Assembly (NCBI GenBank): GCA_025766275.1
Contig: JAFKAC010000047.1
Location: 1 to 64,000, forward strand
DNA length: 64,000 bases
Direction of reading: 5' to 3'
From: Lactarius indigo
Taxonomy: Eukaryota > Basidiomycota > Agaricomycetes > Russulales > Russulaceae
The notes under the pieces were generated by a model. That model was not told the DNA's origin, made no database searches, and worked only from the letters and a program-made list of their open reading frames with translations. Of this stretch, positions 44,726-57,249 are shown one piece after another (within the stretch, counting starts at the first letter, position 1; every line of letters starts with the position of its first letter). Position numbers and translations under genes: made by a program.

Positions 44726-47560
44726 CTACAGCTCATCCCGGATGGGTCCAGCGGGCACTTCGCTCTTGTCCGCGCCTTCCTCCTCGCCCGCAACGCGGCC
44801 CTCCATTATCTCTTCTGCGGGATTGGGGACAGGGATGGCCCCAGCCTTGGCGAGCTCGTTCACGTCCGCAGCAGCGGCACTCGCGTGAATGCGACCCTCG
44901 TTCGCCAGTCTCCGTGTAAAGCGTGCAATCTCGGTATCGTGCAGCTCCCATTCGCGGATCTAATGAGCTCGCGCAAGCTTCGGTTCTTTCTATAGGTGTA
45001 GAGGCTGGATTATTAGCTGAAGAAGGCTGTTTGAAGGAAGGGAAGGGGTGTGCTAACCGCTAGAGAATTTAGGCAGAGATCGATGGTCTTGGCACGATCC
45101 AGGCTGTCCCTGCTACCTAAGTGACTGTTAGCATAGGACCTCTAACTCGCCGCGAACTCCCTCCTGACTCACACCACGTTTCGCACTAAGGGAAAAGTTT
45201 GTGTTACCGCAGCGTCATACTAGAAATACATGAAAGAAACCTACCCATAGCCAGTCTTCATGTAGAGAGAACTCTGAACGTATAGGCGATCCCAACAACA
45301 GTCAAATGGCCTTGGACTCACTATAGGAACGTGTCCTTGCAGGTTGTTCGGAAGGTCTGTGACAGGCAGTAGGCGCCATCGCGAGTTTACTTTAATTCAC
45401 GAATGAGATGAGCGTACCTTGATCAAGGTTAGCAAGCGAATTGGGGTCGGCCGAAAGTTGTTGCGCAGGATATTCTAGAGAGCGAAGTGTGGTGTTCACA
45501 AGGCGAAGACAAGGAGAGGGGACTCCACGTACCCCGGCAGGCATCTGGCGGAACCAAACCAAGTCCACAACATACAGTGCGTTGCGGAGCCAATCAATCA
45601 GTAATCGGCACTCACCGGGAAAGGGCCCCAACTCCTCCTTCCCCTCCAAAAAAAAAAGGTTATCACCTAATGTGGTAGGGACGCTCTCGTAGGAGCTGCT
45701 CCCAATATCGCGTTTTCAAGAACCGGAAGCCTTCCATCTCCTCGTTATCGTCGCCCATCGGGGTATAGCCATAAGGTGCTTCGTGCTAGTCGAGGTCAAT
45801 CAGTTCCTTCAAGTCTGCGCGTACAATCTGGTCCGCGTCGACAAAGATCACCTTGTCGAGGTCCATCGGGAATAGAACGTCGAGGAAGAATCTTGTACGC
45901 CCAGATGATCCGTTGCTTTTTGCATTGTTGTCTCAACCACGCCGGCCGCTTGTACGTGACGAGCTCATACTGGAAACCATATTCCTCGGCGAATTGAGGG
46001 TTAAATTCCTGCGCAAGATGGTAAGGCTGCTCTCCATCAGACAGTGGATGGGAATCGTACTAGGAAGGATGGCGACAGGAAATTCTCGATGAACCAGAAC
46101 TTCACAGTGTGCTCTGTGTTGCGCAGAACACTTAGGATCATGATCGACGCAAATCTCTGCAAAATACGTGAGCTGCAGGCCGCGTGGGTTAGTCTTTGCG
46201 CTGAGTTTACCTCATACAGAAAACCCGACGCCATGGTGAACATATTAATCTCGGCGTGTCTTTGCGTCGACACACCTGTCTCCGCCTTGCTTCCCGATGG
46301 CTTGAACGTCGACAAAATGCTAACCCAGGTATCAGCTCGACTCACTTGACAGGACGAAACAAGGTGGCAGCTCACCGCGAAACGATATTATCGACGATTC
46401 CGCTGGGCCGCCGTTCTTCCTCTTCGGGGTCCTCGAGAACATCGACGAACTCCTTGTAGGAGCGCGAGAATGCGCGACTCAGCCGTTTGGGAGAAAAGGC
46501 TTAGTAATATTGTGTAACTACCTGTAGGAGCACGAGAATGCGCGACTAAGTACACAGTAAGTAAAAGTACCATAAGACGGAATAGAGTAAACTACTAACC
46601 TCAGCCATTTGGAAGAAAAGGCTGAGGTTGTACTACGTGAGCTGCGAAGTATTTGTGTAAGGGAAAATTGTTTTATAGAGTAAGTTTTGAGTCCGCGATC
46701 AATCAACTGAGCTCGACCTAACGCGTTCATGTGTTGCCGGTCCAGCCGGCCCGAGACTGTCCGACGCTGGTGCGTCGTGTGTGGCTGAACATTCCAACAC
46801 TCCTGGCCTGGAAGACGCGCTAGGCGCGGATACAACATCAGGCCCTCGAAGCTCGTGACCGTCACTTCGTTGACCGCCTCCTCAACAGGAGGACTGAGCC
46901 ATCCCTCATTGCCCGCACTTTCTAGCCAGAACACCTCACGCCCGCGTCCCTCCCGTATCTTGAGGTGGTACACGCCCGGCTTGAACTGCAGGCAGCCTAG
47001 GTTCCCCACGGCGAGGGTGTCGTCGATCGGCCCGCCGTGGTGACCTGTGAGTTGTAGCTGCACGCAGCGCGGGGGGGAATTCGTGCCCCTTTCGCGAGCG
47101 TGTCCGCCGACGATGATATAGTCGAGCCCGAAAACGGCCCCCATGCCGCGTTGACGCTCGTCGCCAGACAAGACACCAAGCTGGATATTATTTAGGTCGT
47201 AGAGCGCTTCACGAGGGCGCACGACCCATGAAGACGGGTCGTCCAGGCCGAGAGTGTAGATCGGTTCTATCGGAAGGTCATGGAACAACACTTGCGCGGG
47301 AACCTCGTATCTGCAAATTGTCTAAGAGAAGAACAAAGGCTCGGAATTAATGCAGTGTCACCCATTATCATCGAATGTGAGTGAAGGGATGAGATTGTAG
47401 CGGTAGAAACGTTTCAACGGGAGCTGTAGCGCGATGATGAGGTAAGTTTGTGAACGTGCAAACGCAGGTTAGGTGACATACTTCTGAGTACATACTCAGT
47501 CTGTAGCGGTGATCCGTTTCTGTTACTAATTGAAGCTGACTAAAGAATGATCGTGACGCG
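44726..47560 (-). pseudogene. UDP-glucose:glycoprotein glucosyltransferase, C-terminal part, disrupted
   Basis: ER folding sensor (UGGT) that reglucosylates misfolded glycoproteins. From the 5' side: PLKRFYRYNLIPSLTFDDNG (near 47420), PIEPIYTLGLDDPSSWVVRP and REALYDLNNIQL (47280-47190), VQLQLTGHHGGPIDDT, GVYHLKIREGRGREVFWLES, then the glucosyltransferase domain with [71 protein letters not shown] (the metal-binding DxD lies in VDAD), QQLSADPNSLANLDQ and HEDLWLW-like HEDWLW. The end reads IREWELHDTEIARFTRRLA and terminates in RDEL, an ER-retention signal. Many introns keep GT-AG. A 2-nt deletion near 45890, a TAG after LIDLD and other shifts disable it. The N-terminal two thirds is absent. Confidence 0.87.
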
Positions 47561-47839
47561 GTGGCGTGACTCACGGAGTTTCAATTTCACCAATAAATTG
47601 TTTCACGCGGCTGTCGCATTCCTTCTCTTCATACGCCAAACTGATTGTCTGCAGGGGACAATTGTCCCATCTGGTCGTCATGTTCACGGATTCGTGCTCA
47701 TGCTTCCAGGCTGCAGTTTTGGTCCTTGGTTTTGGGAAATGACGTGGGTAGTCGCACTATGAAACAGCCAGGAAGTGACGTGTGGGGTCACATCCCGCCG
47801 TCACATCCTGTACCGCCGCCGGGCCATTAGAGCACGACC

Positions 47840-49064
47840 AACCAGACAAGGTTCAATCCATGGAACAGCTGCCTGGTTTCGCCGCTGCCGCCGGTAAAGA
47901 AAGTCACATCTGGAAGCTCAAGCGGGGTCTATATGGCATGCGTCAGTCGTCCCGGATTTGTAACAAAACCCTACACGCCTCCTTTCTCTCGTGGGCTTCA
48001 AATGGGCGGAGTGCGATTGGTGCATTTATACACGCGTTACTACTACCGAGACGTCCATAGTGGCAGCGCACGTGGGCGACATGCTCGCGGTCTCGTCTAA
48101 CTTAGTTTACGCTGAGGTCGCCTTATTTCGTAGTCAGCTGGAATCAGCCTATCTGATCACCATGCTGGGGGAGACAAAACTCGTCGTTGGTATCGCTCTC
48201 CGACGAGACAGGGCTAACCGAACCATCTACCTGAGTCAAACTGCACTTATCGACAAGATATTGCGACCTATCACCGGACAGACGCAAGGCCTGCCTCGAC
48301 GCCGATGACTCATGGCGCCCACTGGCAACTACTACCGCCGGACCCTCAGACGCCATTAGACGAGTGGGAGTAAGAACGCTTGGATCAACTCCCGTACAGA
48401 TCACTGGTGGGATCGCTGATGTACATCGCAAGCGGCTCGCGCCCAGACATCGCCTTTGCCGTCAGTAAATTATCTCAGTTCCTCAACTGCTATCGCGAAA
48501 ATCACTGGACGGGCAGCAATACGCGTCGTGTGGTCCCTAGAAAGAACCCGGAAATGGGCATTGCGTCTTGGCGGCACCGATACAACTCCAAACTTGCTGG
48601 GCTACAGCGATTCTGACAACGCCAATGACCCAGGCCCGCAAGGTCGGCGATCCGTCGGCGGCTACTGCTTCTCACTCGGTTCGGGAATAGTCTCGTGGTC
48701 ATCGAAGAAACAGAAGACTGGTGCTACGTCTACTTGCGCGGCGGAATACGCCGCTGTTTCTGGGGCAAGCAGAGAACTCGTATGGATATGAAATCTCTTG
48801 ACTGAGCTTGGCCACAAGCCCCGCTACATTGTGGCAACTTAGCCGCAGTAATCCTCAGTGGAGATCAAGCTTTTCATGATCGTGTAAACATCTCGACGTT
48901 CGGTACCACTGATTACGAGTATGCGTCGATAATGGGGTGTGACCTAAATTGGTCCCGCGGACAATATAGCGGACGTGCTCACGAAGGCGCTTCGCGAGCC
49001 TACGTGGCTTCATGGGAGTTGCCAGCGTTGATGACTAGGTGGCAGCATTGCACCCAAGTGCACG
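47840..49064 (+). pseudogene. Copia RT/RNase H fragment of another family
   Basis: Frameshifted remnants of a Ty1/copia pol: WKLKRGLYGMRQSSR (near 47910), VAAHVGDMLAVSS where YVDDM is usual (near 48060-48100), GSLMYIASGSRPDIAFAVSK (near 48410), and RNase H SWSSKKQKTGATSTCAAEYA (near 48690-48750). The catalytic RT box has one Asp replaced by Gly. It ends with a purine-rich GAGGGGGAG near 49068. Gag, protease and integrase are missing. It is not the MSGSS family of the left block. Confidence 0.8.
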
Positions 49065-49076
49065 CTGAGGGGGAGT

Positions 49077-49251
49077 GACATACCATAGAGCGGACCGCGG
49101 AAGGACAGAATCTCGATGTGTTTTTTGTTTTTGACCGGCACATGTTTGCGTTAAAAGATCCATAAATAATGCTCGTGTAATTAGCTCGTACTTTACATTG
49201 TATCCCCTCAGTTCGTTCGTCCAAGCGTACTGAGGGATCATTTAGGAAACA
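49077..49251 (+). mobile_element. Possible short copia 3' LTR
   Basis: TGACATACCATAG follows a purine tract after the RNase H fragment. About 175 bp later a PBS-like GGTTATGGCCCTGGG starts at 49253. This would be a short LTR followed by the leader of a second, lost copy. Both ends are inferred. Confidence 0.4.
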
Positions 49252-49254
49252 ATA

Positions 49255-49614
49255 GGTTATGGCCCTGGGTGTACACAGCCAGCACATCGTTAAAGCAGAT
49301 CCATTCCTGCACAGTGTGATGTGCAGTGACGCCACTGCTTCATTGCTGCTGTAGCGGGCTGTGCGTAGATTGCATCCTACCGAATAACGATGGTGCGGCA
49401 TGTGGGAGTCCCGCGGTGCCCCACTGCACGCAGCAGGAAGTTCCCGCCATCAGCCCACGGCATCTGCGTCGGAGCTGCCGTCTCTGCCTCTAGAGCGACC
49501 CCACATTCCGAGGCTGCGTAACAATATTCCTGAGCACAATGCCACCACATCATTTGTGTTTTTTGTTTTATATCTACGACAGCCCGTACACAATAGAAGC
49601 ATCTTTGTCATAAT
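49255..49614. other. Intergenic sequence
   Basis: GC-rich, no recognised gene. Possibly a copia leader remnant followed by the 3' flank of the minus-strand gene at 49615. Confidence 0.3.
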
Positions 49615-51266
49615 TTACAGAAAATCGGATTTTTCGAGGCCAAAGGCCACCCAGGCACCCTCTGACAGTTTGATACTCTTGTACGGAACTGATGGCTTGT
49701 CAAATTTGAGGTGTCCAGAGCATTGTCCATCTACTCCTTTGTAAGAACACCCCATTGTGATATCCCTACCTAACTCTGACGAGGTCCCCTTGCCCTTTTG
49801 ATTCCATGCTTGGATGCAATGACAAGACGGGCACTGATATGGCACCTGATTTCCCCATGGTTGAGTGCGGGAATGTGTCCATTTCAGCAAGCAGTTTTTG
49901 ACCTCAGAGTCACATGTCCAGAAGCGCATAATACCGGCGTGGCGAGAAAGTTGCGAGGTGTTCAGGCATAGCCCAACGACACTGTCAAAGCTCCGGCCCC
50001 CAATAATGGTATGCTTGAAGAAATTGAGCAAAAAGCTGGTTGCGAATATGGGGTGAAAGGCGGGAGCGTCGAAGGCGAATAAATTGGTTGGCTTCCAACT
50101 GCCAACTTGAGTCAGTGCAAACTGAAAAGTGAAAAGAAAAGAATAAAACCTACACATTGGCAAAGGATTTGACCTTCTCCATAGAAGAGGGTACATTGAC
50201 TAGTGCGCCACAGCAAAAGAAAAACCAGTGTGCATCAAGTGTGCAAATAACATCCAAGATTGGTTTCCTGATCACTTGGAATACCCACTGCTTACAAGGC
50301 ATGAGATGGGAAAAGCATGAGTGAAGCTACACACCTCATTGATCTCAAAATGACTGCTTGCAGAAGTTGCGAGATGCCCTGTGTCGTTTGCAGTATGTGT
50401 CGTGATAAGGATGATCACGGTCTTAAGAGTTGAGCTGGGATATGAATGAAGCGAGAGCTTGCTGCAATACTGGCCTGAGGAACTCACCTATCTCTTAAAC
50501 GTCTCGCGATACTGTCTGTCTTTTGTCTGTACCCGCGCTGACTTTGAGCAAAATCAAACACCACGTCCTTGAAGATTAGTGTATTAGTGTCCCCTTTGGG
50601 AAAGAAGGCGGCGGCAAACGGCCCCAAGATCTTGCCGAGATCAGCCGTATCGAGATTGAAATTTCCAAGACGGAAATTCAAAATTGCGACGCCATCGCTC
50701 AGGAATTTCAATCGTGGAATGACCTGTGCACTACCACGAATTTTAACTGGAGATCCAAAGGCAGGCTCCCCAGGTGTCCAAGTCTGGGTCTTATTTGGAG
50801 TGCAGCCATGACTCGAAATATAGAAGCCCTTAAAACGTCTGAGTCCAATTATGACCTTAGATCAGTGTCGAACGTACATAGTATGGGCTGGGTTTCTTTG
50901 CCTTACGATCACCATCCTGATGACACGGGGGGCAGATGAACAACACATCTCGACTGTTGTAAATAGATTGATTGCTAGAGGCCGCAGGGATGTTCAAGCA
51001 CTGGGCCTCCGACTCGGGACCAAAACAGATCGCACGCGAACAATTATCGCACATCAATAGATCGCCACCATTGCCACACAAAAAACAGTACTAGTAGGTC
51101 GGTTAGATATTACAACGATATGTAAATTAGTCATCACACAATTGATTTACCTGATCAGACAGCATCGGCGTGGGATCATCGTTCCTGGCATCCTGATGGT
51201 TTGCGTCTACCAGCGAGTCTTGTTCCATTGCGTCCTCAAGGTCAAGTCCTTGCTCGATGTACGACA
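49615..51266 (-). CDS. Zinc-finger protein, PHD-like N-terminus and C-terminal Cys pairs; possibly intact
   Basis: ATG at 51266 (MSYIEQGLDLEDAMEQ). After an intron (about 51152-51094) comes a PHD-like zinc-binding region, YCFLCGNGGDLLMCDNCSRA...FICPPCH. After the intron ending near 50827 come GFYISSHG and a beta-rich region (VAILNFRLGNFNLDTADLG). A 52-nt intron then gives STLKTVIILITTHTANDTG, further introns give WVFQVIRKP and WFFFCCGALVNVPSS, and the last exon (from about 50143) holds FALTQVGSWKPTNLF, PWGNQVPYQCPSCHC and the end GLEKSDFL. Every junction I traced keeps frame and no stop was found, so it may be functional. One intron is ambiguous (a 27-nt or a 48-nt version, both in frame). 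The layout resembles an agaricomycete multicopy family of unknown function. Confidence 0.65.
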
Positions 51267-51529
51267 TAGTGGGGGTGTGGTGCGATTTATGAGGACGTAG
51301 TCCAGAGTGGAAGGTGTAGACTGAGGGACGAGGGGGCAACGTGAGATACTGGCGCGGCTGATAACAGTGCGGAGTTGGTTCGGTGATAGTGCGTGAGAAG
51401 GTGATGGGTCAGTAACTGCCAAACGTGTCAGACAGTTGTTCGAGGGTTCGTTCATACGTTCATAGTCCAAAGGTCCATGGGACCTCAATTTCTGTCTTTG
51501 AGTCACGACCTTGCTCTTCGGGTGCGGTG

Positions 51530-53600
51530 TGTAAGTTGAAACGCGGACTCGACCATGACATGGCAGCTCCTGAACACCTCAATGGGAGGCGGTTGCTTGC
51601 AGATGTAGTCGATGTTGCTATTCGGGCCACTCCCCGAATAAATGACCTGGAAGCCGGCGATGGTAAGTCTTAGTTTGTAACGCTTGTCTGCTCACCTTTG
51701 TATATAGATTATTCCGCTCTACCAACCAGTCAACAGGTCGGAGGGCGTTGGGCTTCCCCGTTGGGTTACGCAACAAATTCATGAGGACAAGATGGCTGTC
51801 GTTTTCAAATGAGCACCCCAACTCGCTGGCTTCCGCATGGAACTCACCTCAGAGCAGGAGGATACACCTCGTGTAAGTTCTTCATGAACCTTGCCAATTG
51901 CGACGCGTGCTTATGTTTTCCTGTGGCGCAGAAGATATATATCCATGGCAGGAATGAGGCCTCAACACGACCAACATCCCCAGCGTTCATGGCATTACAG
52001 AGGTCAACGTAGAGGAGGTAATCCCGGTTTCGCAGGGTCTGGTTCTCGAATTGTTGATCTCTTTCGGCTTCAGGTTTTGTGCGCGACTGTGATAGGCCCT
52101 CCATCGTCGCCGCATACTTCCGAACGATCTCTTCGGAAATCTTGGCAACTAGGCCCCAGTCCGGCTTTGATTCTGCGAATGCCTCAAGAGATGTCCATTT
52201 TTCTGGACCCAGTGCAGAGACCTCAAGCCGCCAGCACTCAAGGATGGTGGCGCGTAGTTCATGATGGACCGCATCACGCATCCGGCGAAAGCCTGGCTTA
52301 GTGGCCATAATGCCAGCCTCGCGGGGCCGTAGAATCCCCACATGCTGGTACGTGCTGTTTAAGTCACTGCGCCCTTCCTTTTCCCGAAGATAAGTCCTCC
52401 GCAGAGCACCCACGCAGGCCATCTTATAATGAAATAGCCCCAACAGGAAGATGGCGAACTGAAACCGGTTTTTAGGTGTGTCTTCTATGCGTCGAGAGTC
52501 CCTGATCGTATCCAGGCGTTCCTTCGCCAAGGGATCTCCGTGGACGAAGGGTACAAACTCAGATATGTCAACATTTCCACCGGTCGAGAACCCAGGACCG
52601 GTAGCGCCACCTAGACCACCTTGCTGGAGTAAGTTTTCCATAACTTCAATACTTCCGTCGACTGGTTACTGTTTAATCTTCATGGACCTCATAGGTATCC
52701 GCTCTGTCCTTGTCAGTGAAATCGCGAGGACTGAGTCAATCGTCCCAAGGCTCTTGGACGGTTTTCCAAAATACTGGCCATGGTTCACCAGGATTTCTTG
52801 TACGTGCCACGCGAATGCCTCTTGCTGTGGACTGATGTCTCTTCCAGGGCTTGGTTGATTGTGGCGGTCTGTCAGGTGGTATTTCACCAGATCAAATTCG
52901 TCGAATACCGCGGGTGTGGCCAGGGGTGAAGGATTTCGAGGGCCCTTCTTCCACAGCTCCTCAAAACACCGCAGCACTTCAATATCTTCGACGCCCACAA
53001 GTGGTATTGCTGTAGCAGATGTAGCGCTCACGAATGATGGCCGGTGAGTGAGCGTTGGTTCGGAAGTCTTGAGATTGGTATCAAAATTGTCATAGGCAAT
53101 GGCCGCTTTGAGCGAGCGAAGACGGCCTTTGATCCCATGTGTACTGCCGTTCGACATTGACTTCACGGCCCTCTGGATGAACTTGATACTTATTGACAGA
53201 CCTGCGTGCGCGGGGCTTCGATGGCACGCTGAGGGACATTCGCCGAGTGTACGAAGATCCCCACGATGCTCTGTAAGTGATTGCAGTCTTTGTTCGCGCT
53301 CTTAAGGATGATACTGGCACAGACAACCGTTTTCTAATGAAGTTGGAGTACGCTGTGTGTAAGTAAACAATATGTGATGTTGTTCAAATGGAGCTGCGAC
53401 GCACAATGACCCGAAGGGCTATGTTCTTTGCAGATACATCTTTCTGCGTTCTCTTCCGAGGGCGCCTCAAGTTGTCTTCCGAATCTGAATCCAAGCCAAT
53501 ACCAGCATCACTTTCAGTCTCGCTGGCAGGCGTTTCTTCACCGAGCTCTCCAAGATTTCTTTCGGATTCATCAAAGACCCCATGCAAGTCGACGGCCATG
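51530..53600 (-). pseudogene. DUF6589-family protein, frameshifted
   Basis: Key pieces from 5' to 3': MAVDLHGVFDESERNLGELG (53599), SIVGIFVHSANVPQRAIEA (near 53270), AIAYDNFDTNLKTSEPTLTH (near 53100), FVSATSATAIPLVGVEDIEV, then FVPFVHGDPLAKERLDTIRD (near 52560), FLLGLFHYKMACVGALRRTY, DYLLYVDLCNAMNAGD, VDWLVERNNLYTKV (near 51720) and IYSGSGPNSNIDYICK (near 51620). This order matches the DUF6589 domain, abundant and mobile-element-associated in agaricomycetes, function unknown. A 1-nt frameshift near 53210 breaks the reading frame. Its 3' end lies about 260 bp upstream of the start of the zinc-finger gene, both on the minus strand. Confidence 0.75.
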
Positions 53601-54539
53601 GGGTCAACTATGTGACATGGATCCCGCTTGTCGAGTGTGCCAAGTAAGGTGAATATGAATGCCCACAGAGTCGGGGCAACATGCCGAATCTTTCCTGCAA
53701 GTTGGGGCGTTGATACCCTAAACCGTCGCTAAACGCAAGAACGACCGGTAAAGGAGTGATATTGGGTTCGAGAAGTCAGGGAATATAGGACCGATAATCC
53801 GGCCGATGGCGACTTTAACCGAAGGCGCACCGACGCGGGACCGAACGAGCCGAAGCCGACCGAGGCGAGAGCGATGTAGTCTTAACGCGACGCGGGGCTG
53901 CGAATAGCCGAGGTATAGCCGAATACGCACACACGGGTGCTTCGCGAAATCAAAATAGAATAGAGGTCGTAGATAATCGAATAGTAGGATATGAGCGTAT
54001 GAATAGAATGAAGTCGCTATGGGCTCCCCGAAGGTTGCTGTTCTTGTACCTGTGGTATAGAGCTATTTATGTGCTGCCGCTCGCTGACCGAATCCGCACC
54101 TCGCCGCTTTTCCCTTGCTGAACGTCCATCTTACTCTCCTGCCTTAAACCCACGCCGGTCTGATCCGCTCTTCTCTGGGGTGTCGCCTTACCAACCCTAG
54201 GTGCTGCTTTGCCTATTCGCGCCATGGCCGCGCCTGTGATTCTGCTCGGCCGCTCCGGTATGTTGCTATTCGCCATGTCGGCCCTGATCGGTTTCTGGGG
54301 CTTTCACATGTTTCGCGCTAATATAGGCACCGTCCCGTACCCCGCGCTGGGGCCGCACCCGTGATTGCAGCAGTAGGCTACCGTTCGCATATGCGGCTAG
54401 AATATTCGGGCGTCTCGGCCCATCACCACGGGCCGCTCTTCCCGCCGCCGAGAGTGACCGATCGCAGTACTCTAGACGGGCCGGTTGGGCCGGTCTGCCG
54501 CATATTGTCGTATTAGCTTAGATCTGCGAAAATTAACGC
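53601..54539. other. Noncoding, CpG-rich sequence
   Basis: No supported gene. Many CG dinucleotides and CCG/CGA words, unlike the left block. It may be an LTR or repeat, but no bounding duplication was found. Confidence 0.3.
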
Positions 54540-55224
54540 TTAGCGGCGCGCCGGGTGTATCAGCGTGAAAGTTGACTCGACTTGCTCCACGGTAGCAGCG
54601 TTTGCATGAAACCGAAGGCCATGGTCTTTATTCGTCAACTCCTCAGCTTCTCTCCTCAGCACCAGGTGTGTATTCTGAAGAGCCCAAGCAGATACCGAAG
54701 CAGAAGTTGGGATGTGATTGACAAGGTGGGCGCATACATTAACAGCCTTGCGCTCCAGTTGGTCTTTGGCTGACTGTACTGCTTGATATCTCAGATCGCG
54801 CGTTTGGGAAGCAAGGACATCCTCCGCTAGTGAGGATATCGAGTACCTGTGTTCAGAGAGATGGCAGAGGACAGTAATGAGTTCGGGGCGCACATGTACT
54901 GCGTATGGCAAGGTATAGAGTCTGCAGTCTGGGACCTCCAAAGGACTTCATGCGCTCATGGATTTGGGCGTATGTACATTAATTAACAATTCCCGGTATA
55001 GATACGCACATCTCAATAATAAAACAGCAGATATAGCGACGAAGGACCTCGATGTGCCACGCCCCGGAAAACGCCGACACAAAAGTCCCCAGTCGGTCCC
55101 AAGCGTAACGAGACGCGAAGTTTGGATATAATAGGAAGGTGAGGGCGCACGCGTCTCTTACGCGCGAGCCGACGGGAGGGAGTCTGGGATACTTCCTACT
55201 TCGTCTTTGTTTGGAAGTTGGCAC
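54540..55224 (-). other. Unrecognised open frames
   Basis: Minus-strand frames at 54540-54941 (133 codons) and 54979-55224 (82 codons) are open but match nothing I know. The second contains a hydrophobic stretch. They could be exons of an unknown gene or chance frames. Confidence 0.3.
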
Positions 55225-55699
55225 TCAGGCTTCTCAAGGTGACAAACGGCGGGTTTGGCATCATTTGGGGAGGCAAAGGTTCGATCAAGGAGAGCCAGGA
55301 GTATCTGGTCAAATAATGAACTTAGCAAGCCAGGCTTTGTGCTTCTTGCATCGAGCGATGACTAAAGTTTGCCGTGGAGTTTTCACCTCGGAGTTGACCC
55401 TGCTACTTAGGATATACATAGCCAGACCAAGCGCTTGAGCTGGAGAAGAAGAGCACATGCTATGAGTGAGTGATGGTCTGCACTTGGCTACTCTGTCTGA
55501 AGATCTGTGCTCCTGGTGCCCTTCACGCCTGCCGTAGGATTTGGGACCGCGCTAAAAAGAAGGGCGGCTGCCACCCTTCAATTGAGGTCCCCTTTGCAGC
55601 AGGATCACCGGCCCTAAGGTAGGGTATGAAAGTCCACTGACTCCACATTTGCGGCTTCAAATACCGAGGCTAGATGCCCGGCGGCACCTAACTCCACAA
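55225..55699. other. Unrecognised sequence
   Basis: No supported feature; short frames only. Confidence 0.3.
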
Positions 55700-55939
55700 A
55701 GATCATTTTCACTCGCGCACCCCCCACCCCCGCTCATCCCGCCGCATTGCGTGATGGGGCGATCGGCCCTATTGCCGATTCTGGCCCAGCTTAGGCCCCG
55801 CCGGACAAACCTGCGGCAGGTGGGCGGGGGTGGGCTGCAGGCACTTACTTGCATCACCAGCCCTGCCCCCGCTCCTGCAGCCATAGCCGAGGTGATGCGC
55901 CCCCCCTGCCACCCCTTGGCTGATTTCAGTGGGCTACGT

Positions 55940-56290
55940 GGGGTGTGGGGGAAGCAAGCGCGGCACCAGGGTCGGCACCGGCTACTTGTCCCCCCCGCCT
56001 CCGCCCCGGTAGGGCAGGTGGTGGTGGGTGTGGGTGGTTGGGGTGGGGGGGGTGGCAGGCGCGGCACCAGCTGCTTGCCCCCCCCCCCACCCCTGTGCCA
56101 GTGGGGCGGGGTGAAGGGGGCAGGCGCGGCACCAGGGTCAGCGCCAGCTGCCTGCCCTCCTTCCTGTGCCAGCGGGGTAGGGCGGGGGGGGGGAGGGGGG
56201 GGAGGGGGCAGGCGCGGCACCAGGGTCGGCACCAGCTGCTTGCCCTCCCCAGGAGGCGCAGTAGGTGGGGGAGAAGGAAGGGGGGGTTCG
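55940..56290. repeat. GC-rich degenerate tandem repeat
   Basis: The motif GCGCGGCACCAG, often followed by GGTCGGCACC and GCTGCTTGCCC, recurs near 55958, 56061, 56125 and 56213, separated by runs of C or G. The long open frames across 55649-56568 on both strands are a result of this composition and are not taken as genes. Confidence 0.7.
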
Positions 56291-56506
56291 GAAGTGGCCG
56301 AGCAAGTTGATATATCGCGCCACTCCGCTCCCACCCTAAGTAGCACGTGCCCACAGGGCCAGGGGGCGCCTTCGTGCCTTCTTCTGTCACACCGCGGTGA
56401 CCGGTCCGCGGAGCCGATTGCTGACCAAGTCGAGCACGGCGGTTCCCACCCTGGGGTTGGGGCGTTTGGTGGCGCAGACTTGGCGCCAAGATTTATCGGG
56501 TAAGAG

Positions 56507-57222
56507 CTACTATCGTTCCCACACCTCTGCAAAAAAACGGTAATCTTTTTTTGTAGCTTCAACAACACATCGTAGCTACTTCATTCTGTACATAGTAATA
56601 GATATGTTTATATCCCACCAGAATCATATTTTTATTTATTTGTTTCTGAATCCGTTCAATGTGGAGCAATGAGTACCACCTCTGCAGCTTTTGGTCACAC
56701 TTTGTCACTGTGGCGGCAGACTAGCGGCAGGCGGAGTGGTTGGCATTTGGCAAAAGTGGCGATGCGAGTCAGTCCGAGCCTGCCATGAAAGTTCCCTGTG
56801 CCAAAGGTGCCGTTTTGTGCCTAAAGAGGAGTTCCAATTGCTTGCCGAATTGGGTCACGTTTTGTCACCTTTCCATGGGCTTCGGTGAGCTTTTTGTCTC
56901 CAGCTTGATCGCCTCCGTCTGTTGACTCCAAAATTTGTAGAGTCACTGTAGTAATGGATAGTAACATCACAGTGAGGCGAGGTCCCGTAGGAATGTCGGG
57001 ATCGGTCAGATCTGGGGGGGTAGGGATGCTTTTGAGACCACCCCATTACCTTTCTCGATTTTTAATGACCACGATTTTTCTCTGATCCTCAGTATACTGT
57101 GTGATCTTGTATCTACATATGTTAGAGAATATAGTGTATTTTGTTTGGGGAGAAAGGAAACTGGGAAAGTACTGATCTACTATGATCTTTCAGAATTTGC
57201 AGAGGTGTGGGAACGATAGTAG
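56507..57222. mobile_element. Non-autonomous TIR element (716 bp)
   Basis: Perfect 27-bp terminal inverted repeats at 56507-56533 and 57196-57222; the outer end reads CTACTATCGTTCCCACACC. The interior has no transposase frame. No target-site duplication is evident beside the repeats, so the superfamily cannot be named. An alternative is an inverted repeat of another origin. Confidence 0.7.
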
Positions 57223-57249
57223 TCTACAGCTGGACACTTTACTCCGCCG

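Noticed and set aside
53700..54540. LTR starting TGATACCCTAAACC
   Set aside because: No matching end, duplication or second copy was found in the window.
55649..56568. Long open frames on both strands in the GC-rich region
   Set aside because: Frames are open together on both strands because of G/C runs and repeats; the proteins are Gly/Pro/Ala low complexity and no splice or start context supports a gene.
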